A stretch of DNA of 64,000 nt from Thalassospira lucentensis. GTDB taxonomy: Bacteria; Pseudomonadota; Alphaproteobacteria; Rhodospirillales; Thalassospiraceae. Below are positions 9,183-17,599 of the stretch, piece after piece. Positions within the stretch are counted from its first letter, which is position 1; each line of letters starts with the position of its first letter. The stretch covers positions 1,780,501-1,844,500 of the forward strand of contig NZ_CP136684.1 in the NCBI RefSeq assembly GCF_032921865.1. The letters run 5' to 3'. The notes beneath the pieces were generated by a model. The model did not search any database. It was given only the letters and a program-made list of their open reading frames with translations, and was not told the DNA's origin. Made by a program: the position numbers and the translations under genes.

Positions 9183-9677
9183 ATGCATGTTTCCGATTTG
9201 ACAAGGCTGGATGACCCGCGCATCGTTTTGCCCGATATGACACAAATCCATGCAAATTGTGTCGCGCTTGGCCCTCATGCGATCCTTTTGCGCGGGCCAT
9301 CTGGCAGCGGCAAATCCAACCTTGCTCTGCGGCTTGTCCGGGCTGGCGGGCGGCTTGTTTCCGATGACAGAACCGATCTTGTGGCGCATGAGGGCAAACT
9401 GATTGCCAGCGCGCCGATACAGATTGCACGATTGTGCGAAGTGCGCGGGATTGGTATCGTCCGCGGGCTTGCCCATCAGGCGGCAGGCGATGTGCGGGTT
9501 CTGTTTGATCTGGTGGCCGACCCGGCCGGGGTCGAACGGATGCCTGAACCCCGATCAGAAACGTTTTGTGGTATTTCGATTCCGTCCTGGAAAATCTGGC
9601 CATTCGATATGGCCGTCGAGGCCAAGATTGAAGTAGCCTTGGCTTTGGCAACAGGTGAGATGCAGCTCGAAACATGA
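9183..9677 (+). CDS. hprK: HPr kinase/phosphorylase, short form
   Basis: Short HprK (164 residues), corresponding to the C-terminal catalytic domain of the Gram-positive enzyme, as is normal in alphaproteobacteria. It would phosphorylate and dephosphorylate HPr on a serine. The P-loop GPSGSGKS is at about residues 38-45, and the catalytic-loop region has VSDDRTDL. The ATG at 9183 is preferred because GAGG sits 6 bp upstream; a GTG at 9171 in frame lies inside that ribosome-binding site. Its stop overlaps the rapZ start by 4 bp (ATGA). The target HPr, encoded 1.5 kb downstream, keeps the matching serine. Confidence 0.9.
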   Translation: MHVSDLTRLDDPRIVLPDMTQIHANCVALGPHAILLRGPSGSGKSNLALRLVRAGGRLVSDDRTDLVAHEGKLIASAPIQIARLCEVRGIGIVRGLAHQAAGDVRVLFDLVADPAGVERMPEPRSETFCGISIPSWKIWPFDMAVEAKIEVALALATGEMQLET

Positions 9678-10606
9678 CCGATGCAGAAGCAATAGGCCCG
9701 AAACAAGAGGGTAATGGCACCGGCGACACTGCCGGGGATACGCGACTTGTGCTGGTGACCGGAGTTTCCGGTGCCGGTCGGACGACGTCGCTGAAAATCT
9801 TTGAGGATTTCGGCTTTGACGCGGTGGATAACCTGCCGCTGCGGTTGTTGCCCGCATTATTGAGCGGGGGGACGGACCTTGATCAGCCGTTGGCGATTGG
9901 CCTTGATATCCGGACACGCGATTTTGGTGTCGATCAGTTTGTCGACATTGTCAGCGATTTGCGCAAGCAGCCCGGTGTCAATCCGATGGTGGTTTTTGTC
10001 GACGCGGAAACCGGCATTTTGCAGCGCCGCTTTACGGAAAGCAGACGTCCTCATCCCTTGACCCATGACCGGCCACTTGTCGATGCGATTGAACATGAAA
10101 AACGCCTGATGGCGCCGATTGCCGCGACGGCGGACATGATTATCGATACCTCACGGCTTAAATCGGCCGAGCTTCGCAAGATCCTTCAGGACCAGTTTGC
10201 CATTGGCGAAAAGGATGCGATGGCGGTCTTTGTCAAAAGCTTTTCGTTCCGTCAGGGCGTGCCCGGTGAAGCCGATCTTGTTTTTGACGTTCGTTTTCTG
10301 CGCAACCCGCATTATGATCCCGAACTTCGTTTGCTGACCGGGCTTGATGACCGGGTTGGCGCCTATATCGAGAAGGATCAGGATTTCACCGGTTTCATGG
10401 ATCGGTTAAAAGGCCTGATCGGCCCGGTTCTGCCGCGTTATGCGCAGGAAGGGAAAAGCTATCTGACTATCGCGATCGGCTGTACGGGCGGCCAGCATCG
10501 TTCCGTTTATATCGCACGCATGCTAAACGACTGGATTGCCGGTCTGGGATATGATGTTCATCTCAGCCATCGCGACAAGCCAGATGAACCAAAACCGGGG
10601 GAGTGA
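9674..10606 (+). CDS. rapZ: RNase adapter / nucleotide-binding protein RapZ (YvcJ family)
   Basis: P-loop protein of the RapZ/YvcJ family (310 residues). In enterobacteria RapZ guides RNase E to the small RNA GlmZ and so tunes glucosamine-6-phosphate synthesis; outside that group the target is unknown. Visible features are a Walker A motif near residue 30 (VTGVSGAGRTTSLK), the DNLPLRLLP segment, the ERRF/TRRPHPL-like region (RRFTESRRPHPL) and the C-terminal motif AIGCTGGQHRSVYIA, characteristic of the family. It overlaps hprK by 4 bp and precedes the EIIA gene, an order conserved in alphaproteobacteria. Confidence 0.92.
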   Translation: MTDAEAIGPKQEGNGTGDTAGDTRLVLVTGVSGAGRTTSLKIFEDFGFDAVDNLPLRLLPALLSGGTDLDQPLAIGLDIRTRDFGVDQFVDIVSDLRKQPGVNPMVVFVDAETGILQRRFTESRRPHPLTHDRPLVDAIEHEKRLMAPIAATADMIIDTSRLKSAELRKILQDQFAIGEKDAMAVFVKSFSFRQGVPGEADLVFDVRFLRNPHYDPELRLLTGLDDRVGAYIEKDQDFTGFMDRLKGLIGPVLPRYAQEGKSYLTIAIGCTGGQHRSVYIARMLNDWIAGLGYDVHLSHRDKPDEPKPGE

Positions 10607-10624
10607 ATTGATGGAGAAAACTGC

Positions 10625-11029
10625 ATGATCGGGATGGTGCTCGTCACCCATGGCGATCTCGCGAAGGAATTCGTGTCGGCCTTGCAGCATGTTGTCGGTG
10701 AACAGGAAAATATCGCCGCCGTGTGCATCGGGCCGGACGACGATATGGAACAACGCCGTGCCGACATCCTTGCAAGTGTCGAGGCTGTCGATGATGGCAA
10801 GGGCGTTGTGCTGTTGACCGACATGTTTGGCGGGACCCCGTCGAACCTGGCGATTTCCATTATGGAACAGGCCAATGTCGAAGTAATCGCAGGGGTTAAT
10901 TTACCTTTGTTGATCAAACTGGCTTCGGTGCGTATTGATGGCACGCTGGCCCAGACGGTTAATGCCGCGCAGGAAGCGGGCCGGAAATATATCAATGTGG
11001 CGTCGCGCCTGCTAAGCGGCGAGGAATAA
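10625..11029 (+). CDS. PTS sugar transporter subunit IIA, mannose family
   Basis: Stand-alone EIIA domain of the mannose/fructose PTS family (134 residues). The predicted phosphorylation site is H9 in the N-terminal segment GMVLVTHG. The DMFGGTPSN stretch near residues 66-74 is the family hallmark. A ribosome-binding site (GGAG) lies 8 bp upstream. No EIIB, EIIC or EIID gene is seen nearby, so this protein probably acts as a regulatory phosphate acceptor from HPr rather than in sugar uptake, as proposed for the equivalent genes beside chvG/chvI in rhizobia and Rhodospirillales. Confidence 0.92.
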   Translation: MIGMVLVTHGDLAKEFVSALQHVVGEQENIAAVCIGPDDDMEQRRADILASVEAVDDGKGVVLLTDMFGGTPSNLAISIMEQANVEVIAGVNLPLLIKLASVRIDGTLAQTVNAAQEAGRKYINVASRLLSGEE

Positions 11030-11124
11030 ACAACAAGAACAGAAGGTCGGGCGATCGGGGATGGCCCGGATCTTTTGAAAGTTTACCGACGGGGATTTAA
11101 GGTCGGGACTAAGGCGGGACAAAT
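11030..11124 (+). other. Intergenic region between the EIIA and HPr genes
   Basis: This 95 bp gap contains an imperfect hairpin (about 11055-11075, GATCGGG paired with CCCGGATC with one bulge) followed by TTTTG. It might be a weak terminator or attenuator inside the PTS gene series. The evidence is poor and no promoter was recognised. Confidence 0.25.
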
Positions 11125-11400
11125 ATGGCGCAGACGGAAAAGCGGATCGTAACAATAAGCAATCAACGTGGATTGCACGCGCGGGCGGCCGCAAAATTTG
11201 TTAAACTTGCCGGTGAATTCGAATCCCGGATCATGGTGCGCAATCGCGGCACCGAGGTTTCGGGCGTATCGATCATGGGGCTGATGATGCTTGCGGCATC
11301 GACCGGCACAGAAATCGAGATAGAGGCAGCCGGCCCCGATGCGAAAAAGGCGATAGATGCCCTTAACGAACTTGTCGATGCCAAGTTCCACGAAGAATAA
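11125..11400 (+). CDS. ptsH: HPr family phosphocarrier protein
   Basis: HPr (91 residues), the small cytoplasmic phosphocarrier between enzyme I and EIIA. H18 in NQRGLHARAAAKF is the PEP-dependent phosphorylation site. S49 in GVSIMGLMML matches the regulatory serine that HPr kinase modifies in other bacteria. Presence of this serine together with hprK suggests a working serine-phosphorylation switch. The gene lies 95 bp after the EIIA gene and 82 bp before the enzyme I gene. Confidence 0.95.
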   Translation: MAQTEKRIVTISNQRGLHARAAAKFVKLAGEFESRIMVRNRGTEVSGVSIMGLMMLAASTGTEIEIEAAGPDAKKAIDALNELVDAKFHEE

Positions 11401-11482
11401 TACAAAGAATAAGTAGGATTTCCGCACGGACGGAAAGCGGGATTTCTGGAAACAACAAGAACGAGTTGGCAGCAAACCAGGC

Positions 11483-13279
11483 TTGCAAGTTCCACCAAAA
11501 GACCAGACCACAATTGATGACCAATCGACGACCGGCCGCCGGGTAATTAGCGGGCTTGGGGCATCGGGCGGGATTGTGATCGGCCGGGCTTTTGTCATGG
11601 ACCGGCAATATGTCGATGTCAGTCGCGCGCGTATCGATGCGGCGGCCATCCCGACGGAAACCGAACGTTTGCATAAAGGCGTTTCGGAAAGCATTGAACA
11701 GCTTAAACGTCTGAAATCGCAATCAGCCAATGTTGGCGGGGCCGCGTCCGAGGAACTTGGTTTTCTGCTGGATGCCTATGTTCATATGTTGACCCAGTCG
11801 CGCCTTGTCCGCGGGGCCGAGGAACTGATCCGGACCCGCAACATGAATGCGGTGCACGCGGTCAGCGACGTTATTGACGCCATCGCCAGCCAGTTTTCGG
11901 GCATTGATGACCGATATATCGCCGCGCGCGCATCCGACATCCGCGAGGTCGGCCTGCGGCTGATGCGCTGCCTGATCGGTGAAACCGACAGGGCATTTGA
12001 AACCGCGCCAAAGGGTGCGATCCTGATTGCCGAAGAAGTCAGTCCGGCCGATATGGCCCGCCTTCAGCCCGGACAGCTTGCTGCCTTTGTCACCGCTCTT
12101 GGCGGGGCGGAGGGTCATACGGCAATTATGGCCCGGTCACTTGGCATCCCCGCCATTCTGGGAGCGGCCGACATCATTCGCGGGGTTTCGGGCGGTGATC
12201 TGATCATTGTCGATGGTGGCCGGGGTGAAGTGATCCTGCGTCCGACCGAGGACGACCTTTCCCATTATACCCAGCGCCGGGAAGACTGGCGGGCGGCGCG
12301 TGCTAAACTGGCCAGTCTGCGTGATGTGCCATCGGCGACCCGCGACGGGGTCGAAATTGACCTGCATGCCAATATCGAATTGCCCATCGAACTGTCGGCG
12401 GCACTGGAAAACGGGGCGACCGGCATCGGACTTCTGCGCAGCGAGTTCATGTTCATGAACAAGGACTATCTGCCGGACGAAGACGAACAATATGCCGAAC
12501 TGGCCGATATCGTGACCCGGATGAATGGCAAGCCGGTGACGATCCGTACCCTTGATATAGGGGGTGAAAAGCTTGCGGTGTCATTGCAGGCAGAAATCGG
12601 GTCCGGGCCAAACCCGGCACTGGGATTGCGTGGCATTCGTTTGTCATTGCGTAAGCCCGAATTGCTGGAAGCCCAGATGGCCGCCATCCTGCGCGCGTCC
12701 CTGCATGGACCAATCCGGGTTCTGATCCCGATGGTGGTCAGCGTTCATGAAATGAGCCGGGCGCGTCAGATTTACGAAGCCGTTGCAAGGCGCCTGCGCA
12801 AGGAAGGTCATGCCATACCGGATGTTTTACCGCCATTGGGCGCGATGATCGAAATACCAGCAGCCGCACTGGCGATTGATGCCTTGGCGCGCGAAAGCGA
12901 TTTCTTTGCCATCGGCACCAACGATCTGACGCAATATACACTGGCGATTGATCGTACCGACGATCAGGTGGCGGGGCTTTATGATCCGTTACATCCATCG
13001 GTTTTGCGCTTGATCCGTGATGTGATCAAATCATCGCGGGATCGCGACATCCCGATCAGTGTTTGCGGTGAAATGGCCGGTGACCCGCGATATACACCGC
13101 TTTTCCTTGGCTTCGGGCTGCGCAATCTTTCGATGTCCCCGGTCAGCCTTTTGCCGGTCAAGCAGCGCCTGCGCCGTCTTGATACGCGTAATACCGAACA
13201 TCAGGCCGCGCGTGTGATGGAACAATGGGATTCTGCACGCATCGCCATGATGCTGGATGATTTCAACGATCTTGCCTGA
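11483..13279 (+). CDS. ptsI: Phosphoenolpyruvate-protein phosphotransferase (PTS enzyme I)
   Basis: Enzyme I (598 residues) starts the phosphorelay by transferring phosphate from PEP to HPr. It has an N-terminal swivel/HPr-binding region, active-site H212 (GGAEGHTAIMARSLGIPAI) and a PEP-binding TIM barrel with GIGLLRSEFMFM, TIRTLDIGGEK and the ASDFFAIGTNDLTQYT-like segment (SDFFAIGTNDLTQYTLAIDR). It lacks a GAF domain, so it is the ordinary PtsI form and not PtsP. The only start upstream of the conserved GLGASGG segment is TTG at 11483, which has a poor ribosome-binding site. Start choice is therefore the least certain part of this call. Confidence 0.92.
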   Translation: MQVPPKDQTTIDDQSTTGRRVISGLGASGGIVIGRAFVMDRQYVDVSRARIDAAAIPTETERLHKGVSESIEQLKRLKSQSANVGGAASEELGFLLDAYVHMLTQSRLVRGAEELIRTRNMNAVHAVSDVIDAIASQFSGIDDRYIAARASDIREVGLRLMRCLIGETDRAFETAPKGAILIAEEVSPADMARLQPGQLAAFVTALGGAEGHTAIMARSLGIPAILGAADIIRGVSGGDLIIVDGGRGEVILRPTEDDLSHYTQRREDWRAARAKLASLRDVPSATRDGVEIDLHANIELPIELSAALENGATGIGLLRSEFMFMNKDYLPDEDEQYAELADIVTRMNGKPVTIRTLDIGGEKLAVSLQAEIGSGPNPALGLRGIRLSLRKPELLEAQMAAILRASLHGPIRVLIPMVVSVHEMSRARQIYEAVARRLRKEGHAIPDVLPPLGAMIEIPAAALAIDALARESDFFAIGTNDLTQYTLAIDRTDDQVAGLYDPLHPSVLRLIRDVIKSSRDRDIPISVCGEMAGDPRYTPLFLGFGLRNLSMSPVSLLPVKQRLRRLDTRNTEHQAARVMEQWDSARIAMMLDDFNDLA

Positions 13280-13401
13280 CCGGCGATCATAATACCTAAT
13301 AAATCAATCGGTTATGAAATGGGTCCATACAGCATGGGCGCTGTGTATTTGCGTTTATTTTTCCGGCATTGAAAATTCATCGAAGAAAAGACTTGAAATC
13401 G

Positions 13402-13421
13402 ATATAAAGAAATCTTTATAT
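13402..13421. repeat. AT-rich perfect inverted repeat upstream of ahcY
   Basis: ATATAAAGA and TCTTTATAT form a perfect 9 bp inverted repeat with a 2 bp centre, between ptsI and ahcY. It could be an operator or a weak terminator stem, but there is no T-tract. No SAH or SAM riboswitch fold was recognised in the 246 bp gap. Confidence 0.4.
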
Positions 13422-13525
13422 GTCTTCCATCGCGAACGGGCAAACCGTCGCACAGGAATTTTCGGGCGTATCTGCAAGATCCATGTGGTCGGCGGTTGCG
13501 CTGTTTTTGTTTGATTGGAGACGAC

Positions 13526-14821
13526 ATGTCGAACTTTACCGATTGCAAGGTCGCAGACATCTCGCTGGCCGCCTGGGGCCGCAAGGAAATCGCGATTGCC
13601 GAAACCGAGATGCCGGGCCTGATGGCGTTGCGCGAAGAATACGGTGCGGCCAAGCCGCTTGCCGGCGCGCGCATCGTCGGTTGCCTGCACATGACCATTC
13701 AGACTGCGGTTCTGATCGAAACCCTGACCGCGCTTGGTGCAGAAGTTCGCTGGTCGTCGTGCAACATCTTCTCGACCCAGGATCAGGCTGCGGCTGCGAT
13801 CGCGGCAACCGGCGTTCCTGTGTTTGCCTGGAAGGGCGAGACCGAGGAAGAATTCTGGTGGTGCATCGAGCAGACCATCACCGGCCCGAACGGCTGGAAA
13901 CCAAACCTGATCCTTGATGATGGCGGCGACGTCACCCAGCTGATCCACGACAAGTATCCGGAACTTCTTGAAGACATCAAAGGTCTTTCCGAAGAAACCA
14001 CCACCGGTGTGCATCGCCTTTATGAAATGGCGAAAAAAGGTACGCTCAAGGTTCCGGCGATCAACGTCAATGACTCGGTCACCAAGTCGAAATTCGACAA
14101 CCTGTATGGCTGCCGCGAATCGCTCGTTGATGGCATCAAACGCGCAACCGACGTCATGGTTGCCGGTAAGATCGGTGTGGTTGCCGGTTTTGGTGATGTT
14201 GGCAAAGGTTCGGCTGCATCGCTGCGCAGCCAGGGTGCACGTGTTCTTGTGACCGAAATCGATCCGATCTGTGCGCTTCAGGCCGCAATGGAAGGTTACG
14301 AAGTCACCACCATGGAAGATGCTGCACCGGTTGGCGACATCTTCGTCACCACCACGGGCAATATTGACATCATCACGCTCGATCATATGCGTGCGATGAA
14401 AGACCGCGCAATTGTTTGCAACATTGGTCACTTCGATTCCGAAATCCAGATCGGTTCGCTGCGTAACTACAAGTGGGACAACGTCAAGCCGCAGGTCGAC
14501 GAAGTCGAATTCCCGGATGGCAAACGTCTGATCGTTCTGGCCGAAGGCCGCCTTGTGAACCTTGGTTGTGCAACCGGTCATCCGAGCTTCGTGATGTCGG
14601 CATCCTTCACCAACCAGGTGCTGGCCCAGATCGAACTGTGGAAAAACCACGCGAACTACGAAAACAAGGTTTATGTCCTGCCGAAACACCTGGACGAGAA
14701 AGTTGCAGCCCTGCATCTCGACCGTCTTGGCGTGAAACTGACCAAGCTTTCCAGCGAACAGGCCGAATATATCGGCGTTCCGCAGGCTGGTCCGTTCAAG
14801 CCGGATCATTACCGCTACTAA
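13526..14821 (+). CDS. ahcY: Adenosylhomocysteinase
   Basis: S-adenosylhomocysteine hydrolase (431 residues): cleaves SAH, the product of methyltransferases, to adenosine and homocysteine, using bound NAD. N-terminal [12 protein letters not shown], the substrate region [17 protein letters not shown], the NAD-binding [13 protein letters not shown] and the C-terminal KPDHYRY ending are all classic. The alphaproteobacterial insertion (around [13 protein letters not shown]) is present, giving the longer form of the enzyme. ATG at 13526 is chosen because GGAG lies 7 bp upstream; an ATG 30 bp earlier would add a poorly conserved tail. It is followed by a strong terminator. Confidence 0.97.
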   Translation: MSNFTDCKVADISLAAWGRKEIAIAETEMPGLMALREEYGAAKPLAGARIVGCLHMTIQTAVLIETLTALGAEVRWSSCNIFSTQDQAAAAIAATGVPVFAWKGETEEEFWWCIEQTITGPNGWKPNLILDDGGDVTQLIHDKYPELLEDIKGLSEETTTGVHRLYEMAKKGTLKVPAINVNDSVTKSKFDNLYGCRESLVDGIKRATDVMVAGKIGVVAGFGDVGKGSAASLRSQGARVLVTEIDPICALQAAMEGYEVTTMEDAAPVGDIFVTTTGNIDIITLDHMRAMKDRAIVCNIGHFDSEIQIGSLRNYKWDNVKPQVDEVEFPDGKRLIVLAEGRLVNLGCATGHPSFVMSASFTNQVLAQIELWKNHANYENKVYVLPKHLDEKVAALHLDRLGVKLTKLSSEQAEYIGVPQAGPFKPDHYRY

Positions 14822-14843
14822 GCGCAAACGCGTTTGTCATCAA

Positions 14844-14875
14844 AGCCGGTCCGTTCACTCGGGCCGGCTTTTTTG
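14844..14875 (+). terminator. Rho-independent terminator after ahcY
   Basis: A 10 bp stem (AGCCGGTCCG paired with CTCGGGCCGGCT, one G-T wobble) with a short loop is followed by TTTTTT, 22 bp after the ahcY stop codon. Confidence 0.85.
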
Positions 14876-14931
14876 TGTTTTGTGGCGTTCAGTTCGGGTA
14901 AGAAAAAAAGACCACAACAGGGAAACGAGCC

Positions 14932-15300
14932 ATGCCCCAGCTTGAAATCGAATATTCCGCCAACTTGCCGATTACCGAGCAGCTTCGCAGTTTGGCAATC
15001 AGCCTGCATCGCGAAATTGCCAAGACCGCCGATGCCGATCCGGCCAGTTTCAAGACCAGGTTGTCGTCGCTTGAAAATGTTGTCATTGCCGATGGTGGAC
15101 CAAAGCATGGCATGGTGCATCTTGACGTGCGTCTTCTGTCGGGGCGTTCGGACAACGTCAAATACGATGTCGGGGCTATTGCCCTTGAAACCCTGCGCGC
15201 GCATCTGGAAAATCTGGTTGGTGATTTCGATGTGCAATTCACCGTGGAAGTGCACGATCTGGATCGGGCCAACTACCACAAGCATGTGACATCGGCCTGA
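14932..15300 (+). CDS. 5-carboxymethyl-2-hydroxymuconate isomerase-like (tautomerase superfamily) protein
   Basis: Small protein (122 residues) resembling 5-carboxymethyl-2-hydroxymuconate isomerase (HpaF/CHMI). It has a proline directly after the initiator methionine (MPQLEIEYSAN), as in the tautomerase superfamily, where processed Pro-1 is the catalytic base. The internal HLDVRLLSGRS segment matches the HMTLKIGAGRS-type family motif, and the C-terminus has the NYHKH-like segment. AGGGA lies upstream of the ATG. No homoprotocatechuate pathway genes are nearby, so the physiological substrate is unclear. Confidence 0.7.
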   Translation: MPQLEIEYSANLPITEQLRSLAISLHREIAKTADADPASFKTRLSSLENVVIADGGPKHGMVHLDVRLLSGRSDNVKYDVGAIALETLRAHLENLVGDFDVQFTVEVHDLDRANYHKHVTSA

Positions 15301-15315
15301 TATCAGCTTGGCTGA

Positions 15316-16278
15316 TTACATCAGAAGTGCTTCGTGGATCGGGTGATCGGGGCCGTAACGATCATTCATCAGTTTGATCAGCTCGCGCGAAAACTGTTTT
15401 CCCGCATCCAGCAATGACCGGAGTTCCGCATCACTGCGATCATTCGGGCCGACTTTTTCCAGTCGCTTGCGAACGTCGGGATCGCTCAGTTCGCGCAGAA
15501 ACCGATCATAAAGTTCAAGTGCGGGAAGGCTTTTGTTACCAAAGACAGTCTGTACGCGCGTGATCGGCGGAAGCTGTAAAAGTTCCGATAGTTTGGCGCG
15601 TTTCCCAACATAATCCCGGCCAGCGGTTTCTGCGGCTGCGATAATACCACCGAAATAAAGCATCTTGCGCGAGAAGACGAGTTTCAGCCGTCTGGGGGCC
15701 CATGCCTTGCTGGCGTCGCCTTCGCGGGTTTTGATTTCGAAATCGACGCTGATGGTTCGGTAATACCGAATGACGTCATTGACCAGAAACCGCGCGATGG
15801 ATTCCCGTGTAACCGTTTCGGTGACGTAGTTGGCAATCAGTTCGTCAAAGAAGGCCCGTTTGCCGACCTCATTATAAAGCCATTCACATTCCAGCAGGAA
15901 CAAAAGGCGGCGTGTGGTGATCGAATTGGTGTCACCATCAAGTCCGATACGGTTCACCAGTTCCTCGGCCGGGACATAGGATGAAAACGGGCCGTTAACG
16001 GCTGCCTTTTTGGTGACCATGGAGCCGAGGATTTCGGAAACATCGCGGTGCGGAGCCAGATCACGATCAACTTCGCGGCCGATGATGAAGTAATCAAGGT
16101 CGGATTGTTCCGATGCCTCGTGCCGCCCGAACGAGCCGGTCACGACCACGCAAAAGGCGCTGCCATGCAGCTGATTGGCCAGCGCGCTGCGCATCTCGTC
16201 CAGCCGGGCGGCGGTGTAGGCCTGATTGCTTGCGATCGTATCTGGTAACAAGATTGAAGCGGTTCCGATTGAAGTCAC
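15316..16278 (-). CDS. Nucleotidyltransferase domain protein (DUF294-like)
   Basis: Protein of 320 residues with a minimal nucleotidyltransferase fold near the N-terminus: GSFGRHEASEQSDLDYFII (about residues 48-66) carries the GSxxR and SDxD metal-binding signature. The rest is helical and resembles the substrate-binding regions of DUF294/GlnD-type nucleotidyltransferases. No cystathionine-beta-synthase or cNMP domain is attached, so it is a shorter variant. It could transfer a nucleotide to a protein or be part of a signalling system. It converges with the tautomerase-like gene with 15 bp between them, where a small hairpin (ATCAGC/GCTGAT) sits. Confidence 0.65.
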   Translation of the reverse strand: MTSIGTASILLPDTIASNQAYTAARLDEMRSALANQLHGSAFCVVVTGSFGRHEASEQSDLDYFIIGREVDRDLAPHRDVSEILGSMVTKKAAVNGPFSSYVPAEELVNRIGLDGDTNSITTRRLLFLLECEWLYNEVGKRAFFDELIANYVTETVTRESIARFLVNDVIRYYRTISVDFEIKTREGDASKAWAPRRLKLVFSRKMLYFGGIIAAAETAGRDYVGKRAKLSELLQLPPITRVQTVFGNKSLPALELYDRFLRELSDPDVRKRLEKVGPNDRSDAELRSLLDAGKQFSRELIKLMNDRYGPDHPIHEALLM

Positions 16279-16509
16279 TGATAAATCCAGTATCGACCTA
16301 AAGCCGAAAGATTAAAACCGGGTTTATGGCGAAAGGTAAGGAACCCCCGCCAAATGTGAGGACAGGCACATAATTGCCATCACTTGCCGATAAAACGGCC
16401 TCAAACGTGAATGACCATGATGCCATACATCATTCGTCGGGGCCGTTGGCCAAAATACTGTTCGCATATCTCCCCGATTGGAAATCACCTCAGATTACGG
16501 AGAAGTCCG

Positions 16510-17061
16510 ATCAAAAATCTTTATCGCACTCTGCTTGCCGTTCCGCTTCTTGGCCTGATGGCAATGCCTGCCTATGCCCAATCGCCCGATACAACATCAC
16601 CCGAGGTGATGAAGGATATGGCCCCGGATGCGTTACGCGAGGGGATCGAAAACCGCCATCCATCGGCCTACTACATCCTGGCGGCCAAACTGTTTAACGA
16701 GGGCGAACGCGATGACGCGGTATTCTGGTTCTATACCGGGCAGTTGCGCTATCGCACGCTTCTGGGCTGCAAACCCGATCTGGCTCCCGATCAGGACCCG
16801 GCCCTGTTTGCGTCGCTGAACGAAACAGTCGGCAGGCCGCTTAACGGTTATGCGTTTGGGGACGTCGATGAACTTGGCACCACGATTGAGGACGTGCTGG
16901 AATGGGATGCGGAACATCCCAATGGTTATGTCAGCAAGGCCGAGTGCGAGCAGATCCTCACCGCCGAGCGTGCCGGGCTTGGCGAGCTGCGCGAGATGAT
17001 TACCGAAAAGGCAGATGAAATCCGCAAACAGCGTGAAGAAAACGGGTTGGAAAACCGGTAA
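16510..17061 (+). CDS. Exported hypothetical protein with an apparent ATC start codon
   Basis: Secreted or periplasmic protein of unknown function (183 residues from this start). The segment beginning at codon 16510 is a near-ideal signal peptide (KNLYRTLLAVPLLGLMAMPAYA). A strong GGAG ribosome-binding site lies 7 bp upstream, but the codon at the start position is ATC. The upstream in-frame ATG at 16411 would put 33 hydrophilic residues before the signal, which is unlikely. The mature part has a helical AYYILAAKLFNEGERDDAVFWFYTGQLRYR segment like a single Sel1/TPR repeat and a charged C-terminal helix. Either a rare ATC start or a base difference from ATG is suggested. A terminator follows. 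Confidence 0.65.
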   Translation: MKNLYRTLLAVPLLGLMAMPAYAQSPDTTSPEVMKDMAPDALREGIENRHPSAYYILAAKLFNEGERDDAVFWFYTGQLRYRTLLGCKPDLAPDQDPALFASLNETVGRPLNGYAFGDVDELGTTIEDVLEWDAEHPNGYVSKAECEQILTAERAGLGELREMITEKADEIRKQREENGLENR

Positions 17062-17083
17062 ATTTGCCTGTCCGTACCTGAAG

Positions 17084-17111
17084 AAAGCCCGGCTCGAATG
17101 CCGGGCTTTTC
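17084..17111 (+). terminator. Rho-independent terminator
   Basis: AAAGCCCGGC and GCCGGGCTTTT form a 10 bp stem with loop TCGAAT, ending in TTTTC, 23 bp after the preceding stop codon. Confidence 0.85.
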
Positions 17112-17218
17112 ATTGGTGGCATTTGTTGACGTTCAGGCAGGTAACGCGATAGCCTCGGTGCCATATTATCCGGTCCTGGGTGATATTTGCCTTATGAATT
17201 CCGCTGAAAGACACCCCA

Positions 17219-17548
17219 ATGGACATTGCCAACCTGCCATTCGGGACGACCGACTGGTCGTCGATCACGCCAACCGAACATTCCGGCGATACCGGTATGG
17301 CATACTGGAGGACACAGCAATTCGGTCCGATCCGGGTGCGCATGGTGACATATACGCCGGGCTATCTTGCCGATCACTGGTGCAGGAAGGGGCATATCCT
17401 GCTGTGTCTTGAAGGTGAATTGGTCACCGAACTGGAAGACGGGCGGGTTTTCACCCTTACACCGGGTATGAGTTATCAGGTGGCAGACAATGCGGAAGCC
17501 CATCGTTCATCAACAGAGCCGGGTGCAACATTGTTTGTCGTTGACTGA
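17219..17548 (+). CDS. Cupin-fold protein with DHCW motif
   Basis: Small single-domain beta-barrel protein (109 residues) of the DHCW-motif cupin family. The signature ADHWCRKGH lies near residues 51-59 and is followed by ILLCLEGELVTELEDG, typical cupin strands, and a second half with AHR that could complete a metal site. No enzyme activity is established for the family. The ribosome-binding site is weak. It converges with an MFS gene, separated by a strong hairpin. Confidence 0.8.
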   Translation: MDIANLPFGTTDWSSITPTEHSGDTGMAYWRTQQFGPIRVRMVTYTPGYLADHWCRKGHILLCLEGELVTELEDGRVFTLTPGMSYQVADNAEAHRSSTEPGATLFVVD

Positions 17549-17553
17549 CATTG

Positions 17554-17596
17554 AATATCTGGCGGCCCAGGTTTGTCATGGCCGCCAGATATTTTC
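17554..17596. terminator. Bidirectional terminator between cupin and MFS genes
   Basis: A perfect 14 bp inverted repeat (AATATCTGGCGGCC and its complement) with a 12 nt loop sits between two converging genes. The plus-strand side ends in TTTTC. Confidence 0.75.
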
Positions 17597-17599
17597 AGG

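Noticed and set aside
13280..13525. SAH/SAM riboswitch upstream of ahcY
   Set aside because: Searched by eye for the conserved SAH and SAM-II cores; none found, only an AT-rich inverted repeat.
13355..14827. 490-codon minus-strand frame opposite ahcY
   Set aside because: Antisense to adenosylhomocysteinase; the length results from codon bias in ahcY and the protein has no recognisable motif.
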